From: Kondoa malvinella
Lineage: Eukaryota; Basidiomycota; Agaricostilbomycetes; Agaricostilbales; Kondoaceae
Direction: 5' to 3'
Assembly: GCA_039545315.1 (NCBI GenBank)
Contig: BCIM01000002.1
Coordinates: 1,577,369 to 1,641,368 of the forward strand
Length of the DNA: 64,000 bases
Position numbers and translations under genes: made by a program
Notes under the pieces: generated by a model
What the model was told of the DNA's origin: nothing
The model's input: only the letters and a program-made list of their open reading frames with translations
Databases searched by the model: none
Part shown: one piece after another, positions 45,289-57,667 of the stretch
Position numbering within the stretch: position 1 is the first letter of the stretch
How the letters are laid out: each line of letters starts with the position of its first letter

Positions 45289-47505
45289 ATGGCGAAATTA
45301 TATGCTCTAGCAACAAATGGACTCTCAAGCCTTAATCAGCCAGCACTACAAAGCGCGAGATCTGCGCCGTCCGAGAGCTCGGCTGCGCAAATCAAATGCT
45401 CTGACTGCGGTCATCAGGTTCCCTTACTATCCCTCGGTTCGCATATTTGTCGATCAAACACGCCAAGCTCTGCTCCCAGACAACGCCAGCAATCGCATGA
45501 ACCGCAGATAGAGAATGGTTTGGAGCAGGATAGAGGTTTAGGAATAGATGCAGGCTTGCCTAGAAAATGGAACTTCAAGGCTGCGGGACTACGCATCAAT
45601 ACAGCAGCTAGCAAATTCAAGGGTCAGTCATGTTCTACTCTCCTAATAGCGAGCTGACAACGTGACGGACAGCCAATTTAGCTCCACCTTCACCTGGAAC
45701 ACAATCGCTACCAGCTAGCTCGCCTCGTCAGCCCTGCACACCGTTAGATGCGACGTCAAGCCAGGCTGCATCTCTATCACCCGACCCTTACTCTTACGGC
45801 CTGAAAGCATCCAGCACCTCTGATCTTCACTCTCATTCACCAGCCAGTAGTGTCTCGTCAAGTCCGTGCCCATCACCTTCTGCAGGCAACAAGCTTCCCT
45901 TTTTCGAAAAGTATGCTCGCGTCTATGGTAATTCTCACTCTTCAAACAACTCTACTTCGACCACCGCATCGACCGCCGCTTCATCAACGCTAACAACACC
46001 AACGTCTCATAGCACCGCAGCAACATTTCCATCTCCTCGATCACCAGCTTTCCCATACAGCGCTCATCTTACAAGCTCTACAAGTGACTCTTCTCTAGCA
46101 AGCAGTGCCGCCAGCTATTCTTATAGCTCATCTTCTCGACTCAGTCCCGATACCAGCCCTGAAATAACTGACGCAGTGGATTTCGACCTTCGTCTGACGC
46201 TCGAGACCGATCTTCTACCTAAAGGCAACAACTCGCCAGCCTTCAAATCGCCAACCTTTAGACAGCAGCAACAGAATATGCGACCTCTACCCGTGCGGTC
46301 ACAAACCTCGACGTTGATCGAAGGCAGCCTATCTCGCTCAGCGTCAGATTTCGGTTCTCGAAACACACCACAACGCTCACCGAACCTCAATCGCTCCTTT
46401 TCTGAACGCGCCGAAAGTCCCATACCTCGATCATCAAGCGAATCTGATTCCGCTGCTCTCGCGCGACTTGGCAACAGTATGCTAGGCGGCATGACCGTCT
46501 CACAAAGCGAACCTTTCTCTCTTGCATCTCTAGCGCAATCATCACCCGCTCTACCTTCCTTACCGTCATACAAGAGTATGCACAAGCTCGACGAACTCCT
46601 AGAAGACCTTTCCTTCCAAGCTGATGATCCAGCTACACGAACACCAAATGCGCAAGATCGAGATTCGCTCGACTTCTTCTCAGAAAGTTATGCATACGAT
46701 GATGCAGTAGAAGAGACGCCGAAACCTTCTTCGAGCAAAGTAAGACATTGTGTTGGATGTAAGAAACAGGTCTTTCAAGCGGAGGAAGGTGTTGTGCAGC
46801 AGAGGGATGGTCAGGCGATGTGCGGGTCTTGCTATGCCGAGACGTATTTGCCCAAATGTCGGAAATGTAAAAGAGCGATTGAAGGCAAGGCGATAGGAAG
46901 CGGAGATGGGAAAGTAAAGGGCAAAGTGCGTTGTGCTTTGCATCTTTTGCGCAAGCTTCATCTGATGGGTTTGTTCAGTTTCACCCAGCTTGTTTCTGTT
47001 GTTTCGCTTGTTCGGCGCCATTTCCGAACAAGGAATTCTATGTATGTTTCGTCGTCAATCCTACATGGCGTTTGAGTGATGGTTCGACCAGGTTTACGAA
47101 GAGCGACCGTATTGCAATCGGCATTACCACAAGCTCGCTGGCTCCCTGTGTCGAGGATGTAACAAAGGGATCGAAGGCGCTTGTGTGTCTTTAGGCTCTT
47201 CGATTGCCGACTCTCGGTCCAGCGGCAAGAAGTGTGAGTGCACATCCGCTATCTGTTTCGTAGCGAGTCTGATTGCTTTGGATGTGGCAGACCATCCTGA
47301 TTGCTTTGCCTGTTCGACCTGCTCAATTCAGCTGCCTGACTATCACTATGTTCTGGATGGTCGACCTTTCTGCGAGCGTCACGCAGCTGAACAAGAAGCC
47401 TCATCATATGTCGATAATTACGCCGAGCCAAAATCACGGAAACGCGCAGAGAAGCGGAGGACCGTCGTGGGAGCTGTCGGACAGTCTAGCAGAACGAGGC
47501 GGTGA
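45289..47505 (+). CDS. LIM-domain protein (paxillin/PxlA-like)
   Basis: LIM proteins of this class link Rho/Cdc42 signalling to actin at sites of polar growth and septation. A short Cys motif (CSDCGHQVPLLSLGSHIC) lies near the N-terminus. A long Ser/Pro-rich disordered region follows, with LDELLEDLSF, an LD-motif-like helix typical of paxillins. At the C-terminus are LIM domains: CVGCKKQVFQAEEGVV to CGSCYAETYLPKCRKCKRAI, then FHPACFCCFACSAPFPNKEF, VYEERPYCNRHYHKLAGSLC, RGCNKGIEGACVSLGSSIAD, and finally FACSTCSIQLPDYHYVLDGR with PFCERHAAE. Introns of ~50 nt lie after GDGKVKGK, after NKEFYV and within the third domain. It ends at TGA 47503-47505. One join (GKVKGK to FHPAC) is approximate. Family is clear. 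Confidence 0.9.
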
Positions 47506-47645
47506 CACATCAATCGACGGCGTAATGGACAATTGTACAAATAACCATTGGGTCAGTTCAGTGAAGGGGTTCAGTACATGTAACGATGAGTTCTTGCAAT
47601 GCGTCCCTTGTACACGTAATGTTACAACTAGAAATACAACAACAT

Positions 47646-49814
47646 CTATGATGGTGCAGGCTTGCTCTGTCTGTTGCTGGTCTCCGTCGCATTCAGGACA
47701 TTCAGCCAATTCTCGCCAACTTCCTGCAGACGCGGAGCGAACATAAGCGACGGAACTACCTCTCGAAGGGACTGCACACTTACATTTCGCAGCGCTTCTA
47801 TCTTTTTTCGGAAGGCCTCTCCTTCCGTCTCGCTTGTTGGCGGGTCAAAGAAACCTTGATTGGCAGTCGGTCTACTTGCACGTTCTCGCGATAATCGACC
47901 TAGCGTAGACGATCTACCGGTAGTCGATGGTGAAGCGTGCGTTATCCTCGGTCGAGCAATCTTATGTGACACTGTGTGAGGTGCGGATGGATATCGTTGG
48001 TGAGCTTTGGGCTCCTCTTCTTCAACTTCCAGTGAAGGTGTTGGTGCGGCTGAAGTCAATGAAGGTGATGGGAGGGCAGAAGAATCGCTGACATCTTCCG
48101 CTGCAGTGACGAAGGATGCGACTGTAGTAGGTGGAGGCGAAACAAGAGTGGTAGTCCCATCGAGGTTCACTATCCTTCTAGGTTTCCGTTTCTTTGGTTT
48201 ATGGGCAACCTTGGTAGCTTTCGAAACCGGAGGAGGAGACTTTGGTCTAGGATTCTCTGGACTCGATGACCTTTCTACATCTTTGACGACTGTCGAAGTT
48301 GTACTGACGTTTCTCTGTCGAGCTGACACCTTCTTCGCTTGAAGCGCCGCTTCTTTCGCCTTCTGCTCCTCCTTCGCAGCCAGTAGCCTCGATCTAGTCT
48401 CTGGTGCACCAATCCATCTAGCCTCCTGCCATGACGGTACACTTCCATCTAGCTTCACATTCGCATTGTTGTGCGCCTGGAAGGCAGTAAACAGCGCGAC
48501 TCGCCAATCAAATAGCTTCTCCCTCTGGTTGAAAACGTTTCCTTCGGCGCACCAAACTTCTTGTATATATGGTAAAGAGCTCAGTCGACCAACTTCGCCG
48601 GAATCCTCTAGCAGATTATTGGTAACATCGATGGAGCGGAGGTTTAGCAGCCTCTCTAGGCCGCAAAGAGAGGTGAGACGGTTGCGCGATAGATTGAGGG
48701 AGACAATGGCGCCTAGTTGAGCGGAGATAGAGAGGATCGAGTCAATCATGTTGTTGGCAAGATTGAGTGAGCGAAGGGAAATGAGCGAAGAAAGACCTGC
48801 ACACATACATGAGCCGGTATCTCAAAAGGAAAATATAAGCTTACCAGCAGGGATGGACACGAGCAAATTGCTCGACAGGTCGAGGTGAACGAGCGCATCA
48901 AAGTGATTCCAAGGGCATGACGATATGAAGGTGATGTCGTTCTGAGCCAGCACCAAGCGTCTCAAGAACCTCCACTTGGTCGGCGAGAGGCTCTTTACTT
49001 CCTCTTCTCCATCTCGCAATCGATTGTCTACCCTTTTCCCTTCTCTGCGTCTCGCATCATCCACTACGGCATCCACAAACAGCTGTGACACATCCTCTAT
49101 CCCGCTCTTCCTGATCTCTAGAGTCTTGAGCGAGTCGGCCAAAAAGTCCCAGCCGAGTATAGCTAACGGATCCAGACTATCCAGAGTGAGGAATTGAAGG
49201 TTCTTGAAGGTGTAAAGAGGGACGTAGACGTCATCTGGGATAGACTCAAAGCCACGGACGAAAGCGTTGAGCGGCGGAGGAGGTAGCGAAGGTGAGAGCG
49301 AGAGAGAAGGTAGCTTTGTAAAACATGCATAGGCGAATCTGGCGTCTGCAGGGAGAACATCTTTACTCTTGCTTGGTTGGTTTGAGGAGAACCAGGAAGA
49401 ACCAAAGCTGAATGTCGTAGAGACTGCAGACATGATTGAGGAAGTATCGGAAGTATCTTTCCTGCTAGAGATTGCAGATAGGTCTCCTCCATTCTGCAGC
49501 AGCCCAATGAAGGACAGCGGACGCGTCAAAGGAGCATCAAGAGGAAGATCTAACGGTCCAGTGTGATTCGCAGCCAATCCGGCTTCTTCAAAGCGCAGCA
49601 ACAGGTAGCATAGATGGTGCGGATCGATTTGAAGCGTCAGCGGCTTGACGTCTTTTGTTGTTGGCGCCAACCATGATTGCGAGACGACTCTACGGCCAGG
49701 CAGCAGATTGGCAGCCGTTGCTTGTCCTAATCGTCTCTCGTGCGCTCGGAGCCATTTCGCGAAGGCAATCAGGTAGGCATCACCGTCTATCGTTGCTTGA
49801 CTGGGTAGAGGCAT
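47646..49814 (-). CDS. Leucine-rich-repeat protein, LKB1-interacting (LIP1)-like
   Basis: A fungal LRR protein whose N-terminal region resembles the LIP1 domain of STK11/LKB1-interacting protein. The N-terminus contains GDAYLIAFAKWLRAHERRLG and LTLQIDPHHLCYLLLRFEEA. LRRs follow: LQFLTLDSLDPLAILG, LRRLVLAQNDITFIS, LVHLDLSSNLLVSIPA, then after an intron near 48,785-48,845 LRSLNLANNMIDSI, VSLNLSRNRLTSLCGL and LRSIDVTNNLLEDS. A Ser/Pro/Lys-rich tail continues through a basic KPKKRKPRRIVNLDG to the end at 47646. ATG at 49814 is chosen; the longer frame starts with TTG. A role in signalling scaffold or polarity is by analogy only. Confidence 0.83.
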
Positions 49815-49928
49815 CTTGTAGGCACTGTGCAGTATTGACGAGTGTTTGCGAATGCCTAGGTCATGACAGCGTTTGTCGTCTACGCATTCCAAGCATTTCG
49901 CAATGACATGTCGACTGTTCAGCAAAAT

Positions 49929-51767
49929 CTAGCTAGCTGATAGGACATTGGGGGCAGTAACGATGTTGGAAGAAGCATGTTTCATTCCATTGCAAGCGTA
50001 AGTTATCCATTTGTCCGATTGAATTACATCTTCAACCGCGCCAATCAAACTTTGGGCAAGCAGTTGAGGATAGCGTTGTAGTACTCCCAAGGCACTACGG
50101 ATAGACTCAGCGAAGACGTCATGCAGCAGCAACCTCATTGACTTACTGTGATCAAACCAATGTCCCTTTTGGTAAACGGGAGGGATGCCAACACCAAGCT
50201 CGGATTTGAGCTTCTGAGGCTCAGCATCTTTGAAGATCTGAGTTCCAGAGTCGATGTGATTGAATTCGTACTTCTTGAGAAGATGCACGGGCGGGATGGT
50301 TGGACAGATGTCATTGCGATTGACGATGCGCCACGAGTTGAGCACACCAGACGGTCCGCCATTCTTGACCATATCAGCCAGATGTCCACATATGCCAGCC
50401 TCGACGTGATCTTTCTCCCCTATGGCCAACCTGGGAGAGCCGAATGTGCAAATGTTGGTTGCACTGACGGGGACTTCTGGCTTCCCGTTGTATTGCAGCA
50501 GGAACTGAGCGTAGAAGAGAGTAGAGTATGCGCCTGTAGTTGAATCAGCATCACATTGGTCGCGTTGAACTGCAAGACTTACCACCCATGGAATGTCCGG
50601 TTACGTGGAAAGGAATCGGATCATTGACTGCTGCGATAGTGCTTTGCAAGACGTTGAGATGGGTTAAGATTTGAGCTATATACACCATTAGTGCAAGGCT
50701 TCACGGACAGAGAAAATGACTCACTCCAGCCATTAGCGACGTGGAATTCACCGAAAAGACCATTGTAGAAGCCTTCTGATACCTCGCAGCCCCACAATTG
50801 GTCATTGATAGCAGCCTGAGGAGTGAATGAAACGTCCACAGCAACGTCACTGGCGCAAGATGTTCCCTGTGAGCAAGTTCAGTTTCTGATTGGCATGCAA
50901 ACGGCGAAAGCTGACTTTGAAGCAGACCGAACGAAACATGTTCTCCTTGTCGCGCGATTGAAAAGAGGCAGCATACGCGCCGTTCCAGAACAGGTGCTTT
51001 TTGTCGACCGGGTGTTGATGCACGAGATCTGCCAGGAATTTTCAGTCAAAGCATAGTACGACTGGAATCTGCGACGTACCGCATAAGATAGTGAAATCCA
51101 TCTGCAGAGCATTGGCCTGCATGTATGCTGTAAGTAATTGATGAGATGATCATAATGTTTACACGCACCACTTTGACGATGGGCTGTTCAGCTTCCTTTA
51201 GCAATGTGAGAGCATCATCAAGACGACCACTATGAGCGGCATCAATAGCTTCGATGGTCTTCTTGTCATCACTGTTTTGCCATAAGTATGATCAAGGACC
51301 GAGAGGGCCTGACGAACCGCAGATAGGTAGCAACAGCTTCCATAAAGTTGAACAAAACAACTGGCCAATCGGGATCAGCACTAAGAATATGCGTAAGTCC
51401 AGCGGCACGATCTCGTATGCCACGCTTACCCGCCAGTGCCTTCTGCGCAATTGATCAGTGAAATTACAAGGACGTCAGGCTACATCCACTTACTGGCACT
51501 TCGAGCAGCATTCATGGCAGCAGCGTTGTCATTGATCCACTCGATCATGATTTCAGCAGAAATAGGCTTGATGAAAGGAATATTCATCCCAAGAGGACCA
51601 CCTTCTTCTTCGGGCACTTTTTGGTCGGGATGAGTGACTTGACGACGTCACGCAGGATCCACCTCAACTTTGACCAGATGATTGACTCGGCGCTGTTGCA
51701 AGTAGTCTCGAGCTTGAGGGAAAGAATGCATTGGGGGCGCGTCTGCGGGGAGTCCGAAGGCGTTCAT
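49929..51767 (-). CDS. Class 3 lipase-like alpha/beta hydrolase
   Basis: A serine esterase of the lipase class 3 fold. The nucleophile elbow is FHVTGHSMGG, split by an intron (about 50,534-50,583) from AYSTLFYAQFLLQYNGKP. ATNICTFGSPRLAIGEKDHV, the acid site WRIVNRNDICPTIPP and a His site in YEFNHIDSGTQIF complete a plausible Ser-Asp-His triad. An N-terminal half of about 200 residues precedes the fold: MNAFGLPADAPPMHSF, GMNIPFIKPISAEIMIEWIN, HILSADPDWPVVLFNFMEAV and AIDAAHSGRLDDALTLLKEA. It is helical and not recognised. Some 5' joins are not settled (near 51,600-51,660). No signal peptide is seen, so an intracellular lipase is likely. Confidence 0.82.
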
Positions 51768-53003
51768 CTAGATATCTGGTCAACCTGAGGCATATATGCT
51801 CTGATGTGGCTTACATTCGCTGTTTGCTGTGTTGTAGGAGGAATGAAGATGAATTGAGAGAGCTGGTGGAATAAGACAGGAACTTGAGCAGGGCTTTTAT
51901 AGGGAGTAATGCAGGGTCCGTGATATATGAGACGGACTCGGCGGACTCTTAATACACTCTCCGATCGTGGGCGTCTGAAATGAGATAAATGCTTGCACAA
52001 CACTTTAATGATCGCATAGAGTGATCAGCATTTGCTGTCCGTCGACCAGTGTTTTTTGATGTAAAGGCGCCTTTGTTCTCACAGGCAACTAGCGACGCTA
52101 GTATGCAAATTAGAGAGCAGAAGAGGCTGGTGCTTCCATCGCTCGACAGGCAGACAATAGGACATGAAGAGTCCACAGCACCATAGCACACTGTACTAAC
52201 ACACGAGGTGGAGAGACTTAGCGTAGCTCCTGACAAGGGCATAGACCGAACGAAACATTGCCGGATGAAGGAGATGCCTCAGTGAGTCCGAGACTTATTT
52301 GCGGAGCATTTAGATGAGGCATACGAGCAGAACGCTCTGCGCGACCGCGAAGGCAGTAGTTAGCTCAGAGAAAATCAAGACCGTGCATTGAGGCAGTTCG
52401 GGCAGGATGGTAGAGTCGGAAATCGTCGACAAGGATTCTTTTATCTTTTATCGCGGAAAAGCTCCAGATAGCAGTCATAGAGAAACACAAAGAGTTTTGA
52501 GAAGTCAGAGGACGAATTGAGAGCTCGGCCCAGGGTGATGTCCGAACTTCGTATTTGGTCAAGGTCAGAGCCTCAGAGGTCGCAAAAAAGGTCTGCTCTC
52601 TCTCCTCCCGCCAGAGCTTGGGTACACAACTTCAAGCAGCTCTCGAGCAGTTCGAACAGTGCGGACAGCATACCAGCAGGTAGCCGCAATTTTGCTGTGA
52701 CCAACGCACGCTCGTCTCCGGGACAAACCAGCCTCACCAGGTCCAATTGTACAGCATTATCTCAATCAGCCCGCGCTACAACCTGCACGACCTCTGTCCT
52801 CCTTCACCGACTCTGGTCATCTCCGCCAAATACAGCCCAGCAACTGTTTTGATCGCCATATTCCTGCGCATTTCATTTCAACAACGTGCTTTCGCTCTCT
52901 TACCGCGACACAGTCATCACAGTAGCCCTCTCTCTCGGATCTTGTCAGCAAGCAACAAGCAGCTCAAGCGGCTGCTACCTTTCCGGCCAAACTCACCTAT
53001 CTC
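51768..53003. other. Long divergent intergenic region
   Basis: About 1.2 kb between the lipase and the LAMMER kinase. The right half (52,517-53,000) has overlapping rightward frames rich in Ser/Arg that are probably upstream frames in a long kinase leader. No repeat, RNA gene or binding site was recognised. Confidence 0.4.
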
Positions 53004-55140
53004 ATGTCTGCTGCCGTCTCTGCAAGAAATCGATACATTGAACCTACAAACCCCGCACACGCACCCACTTCATCAAGGCCAGCCTACTCATCAGCACAGT
53101 CCAGCAATTCTTTGATCATTTCCGGTCAATCCGGGTCTTACCCTTCGTCTACCTCCAGCATGCCTTCTCTCCGGAGCAAAAACACCTCTACAGCTAGCAC
53201 TACAGTCGTTCAGCCTCAGCCCAGTACTTCATACCGCCCATCAACAACAACCTCTACTCGAAATGCACCGACTCGCCAACAACCAAAGCGAAATGGCTAC
53301 AAGGTCGAAACGACAAAGAGCAAAAAGGATGGCAAAGTAAAAGAAGTCATCGTACTCGATTCAGACGATGACGAAGATACGAAAGCAGACGGAACGGATT
53401 CCACCGCGTCTTCTTCCATTCAATCCGTCCCTGCAAAGAAACGCAAAGTCAATGGAGGGAAAGCGACCGTTGCTGCGACTACTTATCAGCCTGTCGCTTC
53501 TACAAGCAGCACTGCTGCCGTGCCTCGCAAAATCGCTTCTTCGGGAGTCGGTGGCAAACGCAAGCAAGTTGACCAGTCTGGCCCGTCTCATAAGGTGGGC
53601 TGAGTCATTATCGTTGAAGTGTGGCATGTCCTGACGCCTTTGCTTGATCTAACAGGTCAGCCGGAAAGACGCTGTACCAGTCCAACAAACCTGCGATGAC
53701 AAGGAAGGCCACTTCATAGTTCGAAGCGGGGAATACCTCTCAGATGGTCGATGTACGTGCTATCTTCCGGATTCCTGCCGAGATACCGAAGACTGTCCAC
53801 ACAGACAAAATCGAACGATTACTTGGTCAAGGCACATTTGGCAAAGTTGTTGAAGCATATGACAAGCGGACGCAGAATTGGGTTGCGGTCAAGATCATTC
53901 GATCTATACAGAAGTACAGGTTGTTTGTCATGTAGTATATTCGGCTTTCGCTGATTTGCTTCTGGCGGTTGACCAGAGATGCAAGTCGAGTGGAGATCAA
54001 AGTGCTCAACCTGTTACGCGAGCGAGACCCGAACAACGAGAAGTGAGTGAGATTATCTGTGCCATGCCTTTGCATTGGCTGACTTCGTACTCCTCTCGCA
54101 GTAACTGCATCCACCTCGTCGACTGCTTTGATGACCGGAACCACATCTGCATCGTTACCGAACTACTTTCCGTCTCTGTCTTTGATTTTCTCAAGGACAA
54201 CAATTATGCGCCTTTCCCTTCCAGTCACATTCAGCATTTCGCAAAGCAGTTGCTGTCAAGTGTTGCTTGTGAGTGCCAGTTTACGGGCTAGTTTTGAGTA
54301 TGCTGACTTCGGCTGGGCACATCACAGTCTTGCACGATCTGCGCTTGGTACACACGGATCTCAAGCCTGAGAACATTTTGTTGGTGGACAACGAGTTTAC
54401 CACTCTCGAACTTCCGGTGAGCAGGATTCAATATCGGCCAAATCATGTCTGATAAACCCACCTGCTGACAGAACTCGACCGACAAAGGCAAGCGAGTATT
54501 GAACAATTCTGCAATCCGCCTTATCGACTTTGGAAGCGCGACCTTTGATGAGGACTATCACGCCACAGTAGTCTCAACGCGGCATTACAGAGCGCCCGAA
54601 ATTATCCTCGGACTAGGCTGGTCCTTCCCTTGCGATGTTTGGTCGATCGGCTGCATCTTGGTCGAATTCTATACGGGAGAAGCGCTGTTCCAGACCCATG
54701 ATAACCTCGAACATTTGGCGATGATGGAAGTCGTTTTTGGCAAGATGCCTGACCGATATGCGAGATTAGCCAGGTTCGTACTAGATCAGGCATGCACGCT
54801 CTCGTGCTCAGCCTTGGATCTCTCGAACAGTCGCAGCAAACCAGAATGGTTCCGTCAGACCAGGCTGGACTTTCCTCAGAGCGGTACATCGAGGCAGTCG
54901 CAGAAGTTTGTGCGACAGATGAAGACGCTGAATGTATGTCTCTCGTCCGCATGCATGTCCCACTGCTCACAAGCCGGGCAACAGGATATCATTCCAGCTA
55001 CTTCGATTACCAACTCGCGCTTTCAAGATCTGCTCATGAAGCTGCTTACTTGGGATCCGGCGCAGCGAATAACGGTCCGGGAAGCTCTACGACACCCCTT
55101 CTTCTCGCTTGATATTCAGGATGAAGGGTCGCTGCAATGA
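53004..55140 (+). CDS. LAMMER dual-specificity kinase (CLK/Lkh1/Kns1 family)
   Basis: A CLK-type kinase that phosphorylates SR-type splicing factors and related targets. The N-terminal ~200 residues are disordered, with the basic nuclear signal PAKKRKVNGG and an acidic VIVLDSDDDEDTK. Spliced kinase elements: DGRYKIERLLGQGTFGKVVE, the VAIK-type lysine in VAVKIIRS, CIHLVDCFDDRNHICIVTEL, the catalytic loop LVHTDLKPENILL, DFGSATFDEDYHATVVSTRH, YRAPEIILGLGWSFPCDVWS, then EHLAMMEVVFGKMPDRY and the end QDLLMKLLTWDPAQRITVRE. Seven short introns are inferred. In the family signature EHLAMMER the final Arg is Val here. First exon 53004-53594. Stop at 55138-55140. Confidence 0.94.
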
Positions 55141-55248
55141 GATTTGTTGAGAGTGTCTTGTATTCAGGTTATTGTATTATTGGAAGTTAGGCAATGTGTG
55201 AAATCATGGAATACAAATGCAAGGTATCAACGCTTCTCGGGCCCTACT

Positions 55249-55694
55249 TTACAGCCACTTTGGTGCACCGATCTGACGACGGACTAGTTCAATCCCGTCC
55301 TTGCGAGACTGATCTCCTTGATCTTCGCCTGCTACTGGCAAGCCGTGATCTTCGACTCCCCATGCGCAAAGCAGCTCCTTGCATTGCGCTAGATTGAGCC
55401 TCTGTAGATCCGCTCGAGTTGCGTGAGGAGGTAGGTTGACCTAACAACGAGCCTTAGATTGCCAATTCACGACAGTAACAACAGGACGTACTGCTCCGTT
55501 GATCACTCTCGGAGGTCTGTACGGGCCTTCTGCCTCATCACGGTTTTGTAGCTAAGAGAAAAGTATGGGGATTCGTCTGTACGAGTAAGCAGCGAGCTCA
55601 CCTGCCGGACAGAATCCTGCAACTCCAGAACCATCTCCCTCATCTCACTCATCATTTCCGTCATAATTTTACGTAGGCCAGCTTGTTCGCTCAT
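55249..55694 (-). CDS. Small protein with coiled coil and SAP-like C-terminus
   Basis: About 115 residues in three exons, missed by simple frame calls. ATG at 55694 starts MSEQAGLRKIMTEMMSEMRE, a Met-rich amphipathic helix. A 50-nt intron (GTGAGC to TCTTAG) leads to LQNRDEAEGPYRPPRVINGA. A second ~51-nt intron (GTACGT to TGTTAG) leads to VNLPPHATRADLQRLNLAQC, then KELLCAWGVEDHG, and RKDGIELVRRQIGAPKWL before TAA at 55249-55251. Both joins are phase 0 and all frames stay open. The pattern L-x2-L-x3-Q-x-K-x-LL-x2-W-G ... RKDGIELV resembles a SAP nucleic-acid-binding motif; that is inference. Convergent with the LAMMER kinase, about 110 bp away. Confidence 0.65.
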
Positions 55695-55888
55695 GCGAAC
55701 TGAAATGAAGGGTTGCAGAATGTAAGGCTGCAAGGCGAGTGGAGATCTGGTCGTATTTCAAACTGATCTGGGTAGCACGAGGGTTCTCTTGTATCTAGTA
55801 CGTTCCTCAAGCGCCTGCTCTATGTATACGAAATCATATTAGTACAGCCGAAAATGTCAGCGGGACAATGGACCTTTACAATTAGATT

Positions 55889-57667
55889 TCAATGCACAGA
55901 TCTCGGCTCCACTGCCTCATCTAGCGGCCCTGCTTCCAACACTCTTGCTTCCGCGTTGTACATGTCAAGGCTTCGACCGATGCTTCGATTCCGCTCTCGA
56001 GACGTTGGGCTGATAGTCAAAGTACCCGATCCCTCTTCGACCTGCGGTGACATCAGCACAGCGTAATCTAGGGAGAATAAGATGGGCACCTCAATAGCCT
56101 GTGGTATCGAATGAGACCTTCGTCTGGCATCCGTCCTCGGCTCCCTCCCGCGATCCTCATCGTCCGATTCAGAATCCATCAATCCACCCTCCTCATCAGC
56201 ACTGTACATCCTACTCCTACTACGTTTCTTACTGTGCGAATGCGCCAGTCGCGGATGCTGATTTCGATACACGAGGGATTGCGACATGATTGTTAGATCA
56301 AAGATCAATGTCCCACCTGATCCGATGAGATAAGGTAGAGCATCGACCAAAAACTTGGGATCAGTCTTGGTGAACGGGTTGGTGAGGATAGAGATGGTCT
56401 ATTCTGACTCAGGCCAAGGGAACAATGCAGATAGGAAGTACGCACGTAGGTGAGGTTGCCAACAAAGGCCGCCATGAATAAAAGAATGGATAGACCTTCT
56501 ACAGAGCGTCTGCGGTAATTCTTCCATACCTGCGGCATACGAGAAGTGAGGTCTATAAATAGTATAAGCCAAACCTTGGCTGACTCAGAGCTGGACGCAC
56601 AAAGAGCAGCGCAGATCCACGCAGAAGAGCGACCGATAATGCGCTGGACATCTTCTGGTGTATGGGCGTTAGGCGGTGAGTCGTCCGGCTTGTTGTGAAA
56701 TTGCTGAGCTGCGAAAGATACGAGGGTTGGAGGTGGTTGCGTCGGTGTGTAAAGCCTCGGATCTGGGCTAGGAGATAAGGAAACCATCCACGCTGATGTA
56801 GGAGGTGTAGGAGCATTAGCGGCAAAAGAGGTAGATTTAAATTGACTGCCAAATCCGATAAAGGCGAAAAGACCGAGGAAGATCATTGACCGTTGTCGAC
56901 TTGGACTCGTGGCTCCTCTTGACTGAGATTGAATGTCTCTGGATCCTCGAGGGCCGGACCTCGTGCGACCGCGAGGCAAAGAGATGACAGACGAAGTCAT
57001 TTCGGGTGAGTCGTCAACAGATGCCAGACTGGCTACTGAATTGAGCATACTGTGTTCGTTGTAGGCTGGCGGCCGACTGCTTGATCGGCTGTGGGAAGAT
57101 TTGTGTTTCGTTTGCGGTCCTCTTTCTGCATTGCCATAGCGAATGCGAGACTGTGAGCGGCCTCCGGTGGATAGGAAAGATTGTGACATAGGATCTGCTG
57201 GAGACATGTCGCTCGAACTGGAGAAAGGTAGATGCCTGCGAAGGAAGCGACTGGTAGAGTGTTTCGGTTCTTCTGGTAGCTCTGGTCCAGGGTTGACCCG
57301 GCTGTAATGGACGTATTGAGCGATGAGAATGACGTCTATACAGCAGAAGCTTTGTCCAAAGCAGGATCAGCGCTGTTTTCGTCCACAGATCAGTTTGCTC
57401 ACTAGGTAGCTAGATAGGTCTTTGAAAGCGTGCACGTCAGCTATGATTGCAGACTGTAGTAAATGCACATACTTGAAAGACTAGCTGATCGGTCAAGATA
57501 CAGCCCAGCAGATTCGTTGCGTCCCCTGCCATCCAAGATAGGAGAAAAGTAGGTGCCAGAGATTCGACAGAGCCTTGCTGATAGTTCTTGACGATTTGCG
57601 GTAGTTGTGCGAATAGCCAGGCAATCATAGAAGCGCCTCCAGCAAACGACGAGACGGATGCGCCCAT
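55889..57667 (-). CDS. PQ-loop vacuolar amino-acid transporter (Ypq/SLC66 type)
   Basis: A cationic amino-acid exporter family protein of the vacuole or lysosome membrane, related to Ypq1-3 and SLC66A1. Two PQ-loop repeats are visible. The first (from ATG 57667) is MIAWLFAQLPQIVKNYQQGS with VESLAPTFLLSWMAGDATNL. The second is ILFIDLTSRMPQVWKNYRRR with SVEGLSILLFMAAFVGNLTY. A long Ser/Arg/Pro-rich loop with one extra hydrophobic segment (SMIFLGLFAFIGFGS) lies between them. The last helices come from LVDALPYLIGSGGTLIFDLT, and an acidic/basic cytosolic tail ends EAVEPRSVH at 55889-55891. Short introns separate the exons. The loop is longer than in yeast Ypq proteins. Confidence 0.9.

Noticed and set aside
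46121..46585. Minus-strand 154-codon frame inside the LIM gene
   Set aside because: Antisense to a Ser-rich low-complexity exon; such exons routinely open long antisense frames. Composition is not protein-like.
48007..48342. Rightward Gly/Val-rich frame inside the LRR gene
   Set aside because: Antisense shadow of the Ser/Pro-rich tail of the LRR protein.
52517..52852. Rightward 111-codon frame upstream of the LAMMER kinase
   Set aside because: Ser/Arg-rich with no homology or splice connection to the kinase; more likely leader sequence with upstream frames.
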